Below are positions 63,900-64,000 of a stretch of DNA of 64,000 nucleotides, piece by piece. The notes under the pieces are model-generated. The model was not told the DNA's origin. It saw only the letters and a list, made by a program, of their open reading frames with translations, and did no database searches. Origin of the DNA: Verrucomicrobiaceae bacterium. GTDB lineage: Bacteria; Verrucomicrobiota; Verrucomicrobiia; Verrucomicrobiales; Akkermansiaceae. A program made the position numbers and the translations under genes. Where the stretch lies: the NCBI GenBank assembly GCA_027491155.1, contig JAIXWR010000021.1, forward strand, positions 288,853 to 352,852, given 5' to 3'. Each line of letters begins with the position of its first letter. Position 1 is the stretch's first letter.

Positions 63900-63923
63900 G
63901 GGGCCGCGCACTCACGCGGCCCC
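63900..63923. terminator. Strong hairpin terminator near the right edge
   Basis: GGGGCCGCG and CGCGGCCCC form a perfect 9-bp stem with a 6-base loop (CACTCA). It lies 20 bases beyond the stop of the partial gene at 63944-64000, reading leftward, and is preceded on that strand by AT-rich sequence. Confidence 0.7.
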
Positions 63924-63943
63924 GATGAATTTCGTCATGAAAT

Positions 63944-64000
63944 TTATTTCATCCCCGGCGACGGATCGCCTTCGGATGAGAGGAACATGCCCGAAACCGC
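63944..64000 (-). CDS. C-terminal end of a minus-strand gene leaving the window
   Basis: On the minus strand the frame from the window edge reads AVSGMFLSSEGDPSPGMK and ends at TAA (63944-63946), followed by a hairpin terminator. Only 18 residues are in view, so the product cannot be named. The tail with a Pro/Gly-rich end and the terminator together suggest a real gene end. Confidence 0.5.
   Translation of the reverse strand, partial: AVSGMFLSSEGDPSPGMK

Overview
The window is GC-rich, gene-dense bacterial DNA with the marks of a Verrucomicrobiota chromosome, probably a Luteolibacter/Haloferula-like member. The evidence is a PVC-type heme-binding CxxCH protein with an SGNH-like N-terminus, many secreted cadherin-like or beta-helix giants, a DUF1080 protein, a SecA without the usual zinc-binding tail, and start codons preceded by C/T-rich stretches rather than Shine-Dalgarno sequences. 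No rRNA, tRNA, CRISPR array or intact insertion sequence was found.

Layout. 1-12 kb is mostly housekeeping: the end of sufD, secA, a class II fructose-bisphosphate aldolase, a MarR regulator divergent from a VC0807-like membrane protein, pterin carbinolamine dehydratase, an L,D-transpeptidase lipoprotein, and a LysE exporter coupled to two tandem small cytochrome c lipoproteins. 12.2-41.7 kb is one run of seven same-strand genes, called A-G here: A, 347 aa; B, 856 aa; C, 2,912 aa; D, 867 aa with RTX and Calx-beta domains; E, a SurA-like foldase; F, 4,195 aa with cadherin-like domains, beta-helix, FG-GAP propeller and thrombospondin-3 motif; G, a beta-helix protein. Gaps are 19-65 bp. Eight copies of a ~68-residue 'HGL...YNG...IPV...W' module are spread over B, C and F, and D and F end in related domains. 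The end of C resembles the TcB-binding region of Tc toxin A subunits. This is the best candidate in the window for an undescribed surface or secretion system.

41.7-50.4 kb holds a PQQ-like propeller protein, a UPF0126 protein with an apparent internal deletion, an orphan efflux adaptor, the PVC-type cytochrome, an inverted-repeat-bounded element, and a glycosyltransferase that looks like a GT8-GT6 fusion. 50.4-52.1 kb is visibly more AT-rich than its surroundings and looks acquired; it ends at an 11-A tract beside a second possible glycosyltransferase. 53.1-57.5 kb has monomeric isocitrate dehydrogenase and two toxin-antitoxin modules (HigBA-like and VapBC-like), each with a palindromic operator at its start. 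57.5-64 kb has an adenosine-deaminase-like hydrolase, a divergent HxlR/DinB pair sharing a long palindrome, a DUF1080 protein and several small lipoproteins and membrane proteins.

How it fits together: genes A-G probably make a large extracellular or outer-membrane assembly, with E as its periplasmic foldase. The rest is ordinary metabolism plus a patch of accessory genes between about 48 and 57.5 kb. Protein calls rest on family patterns recognised by eye; no database search was run.
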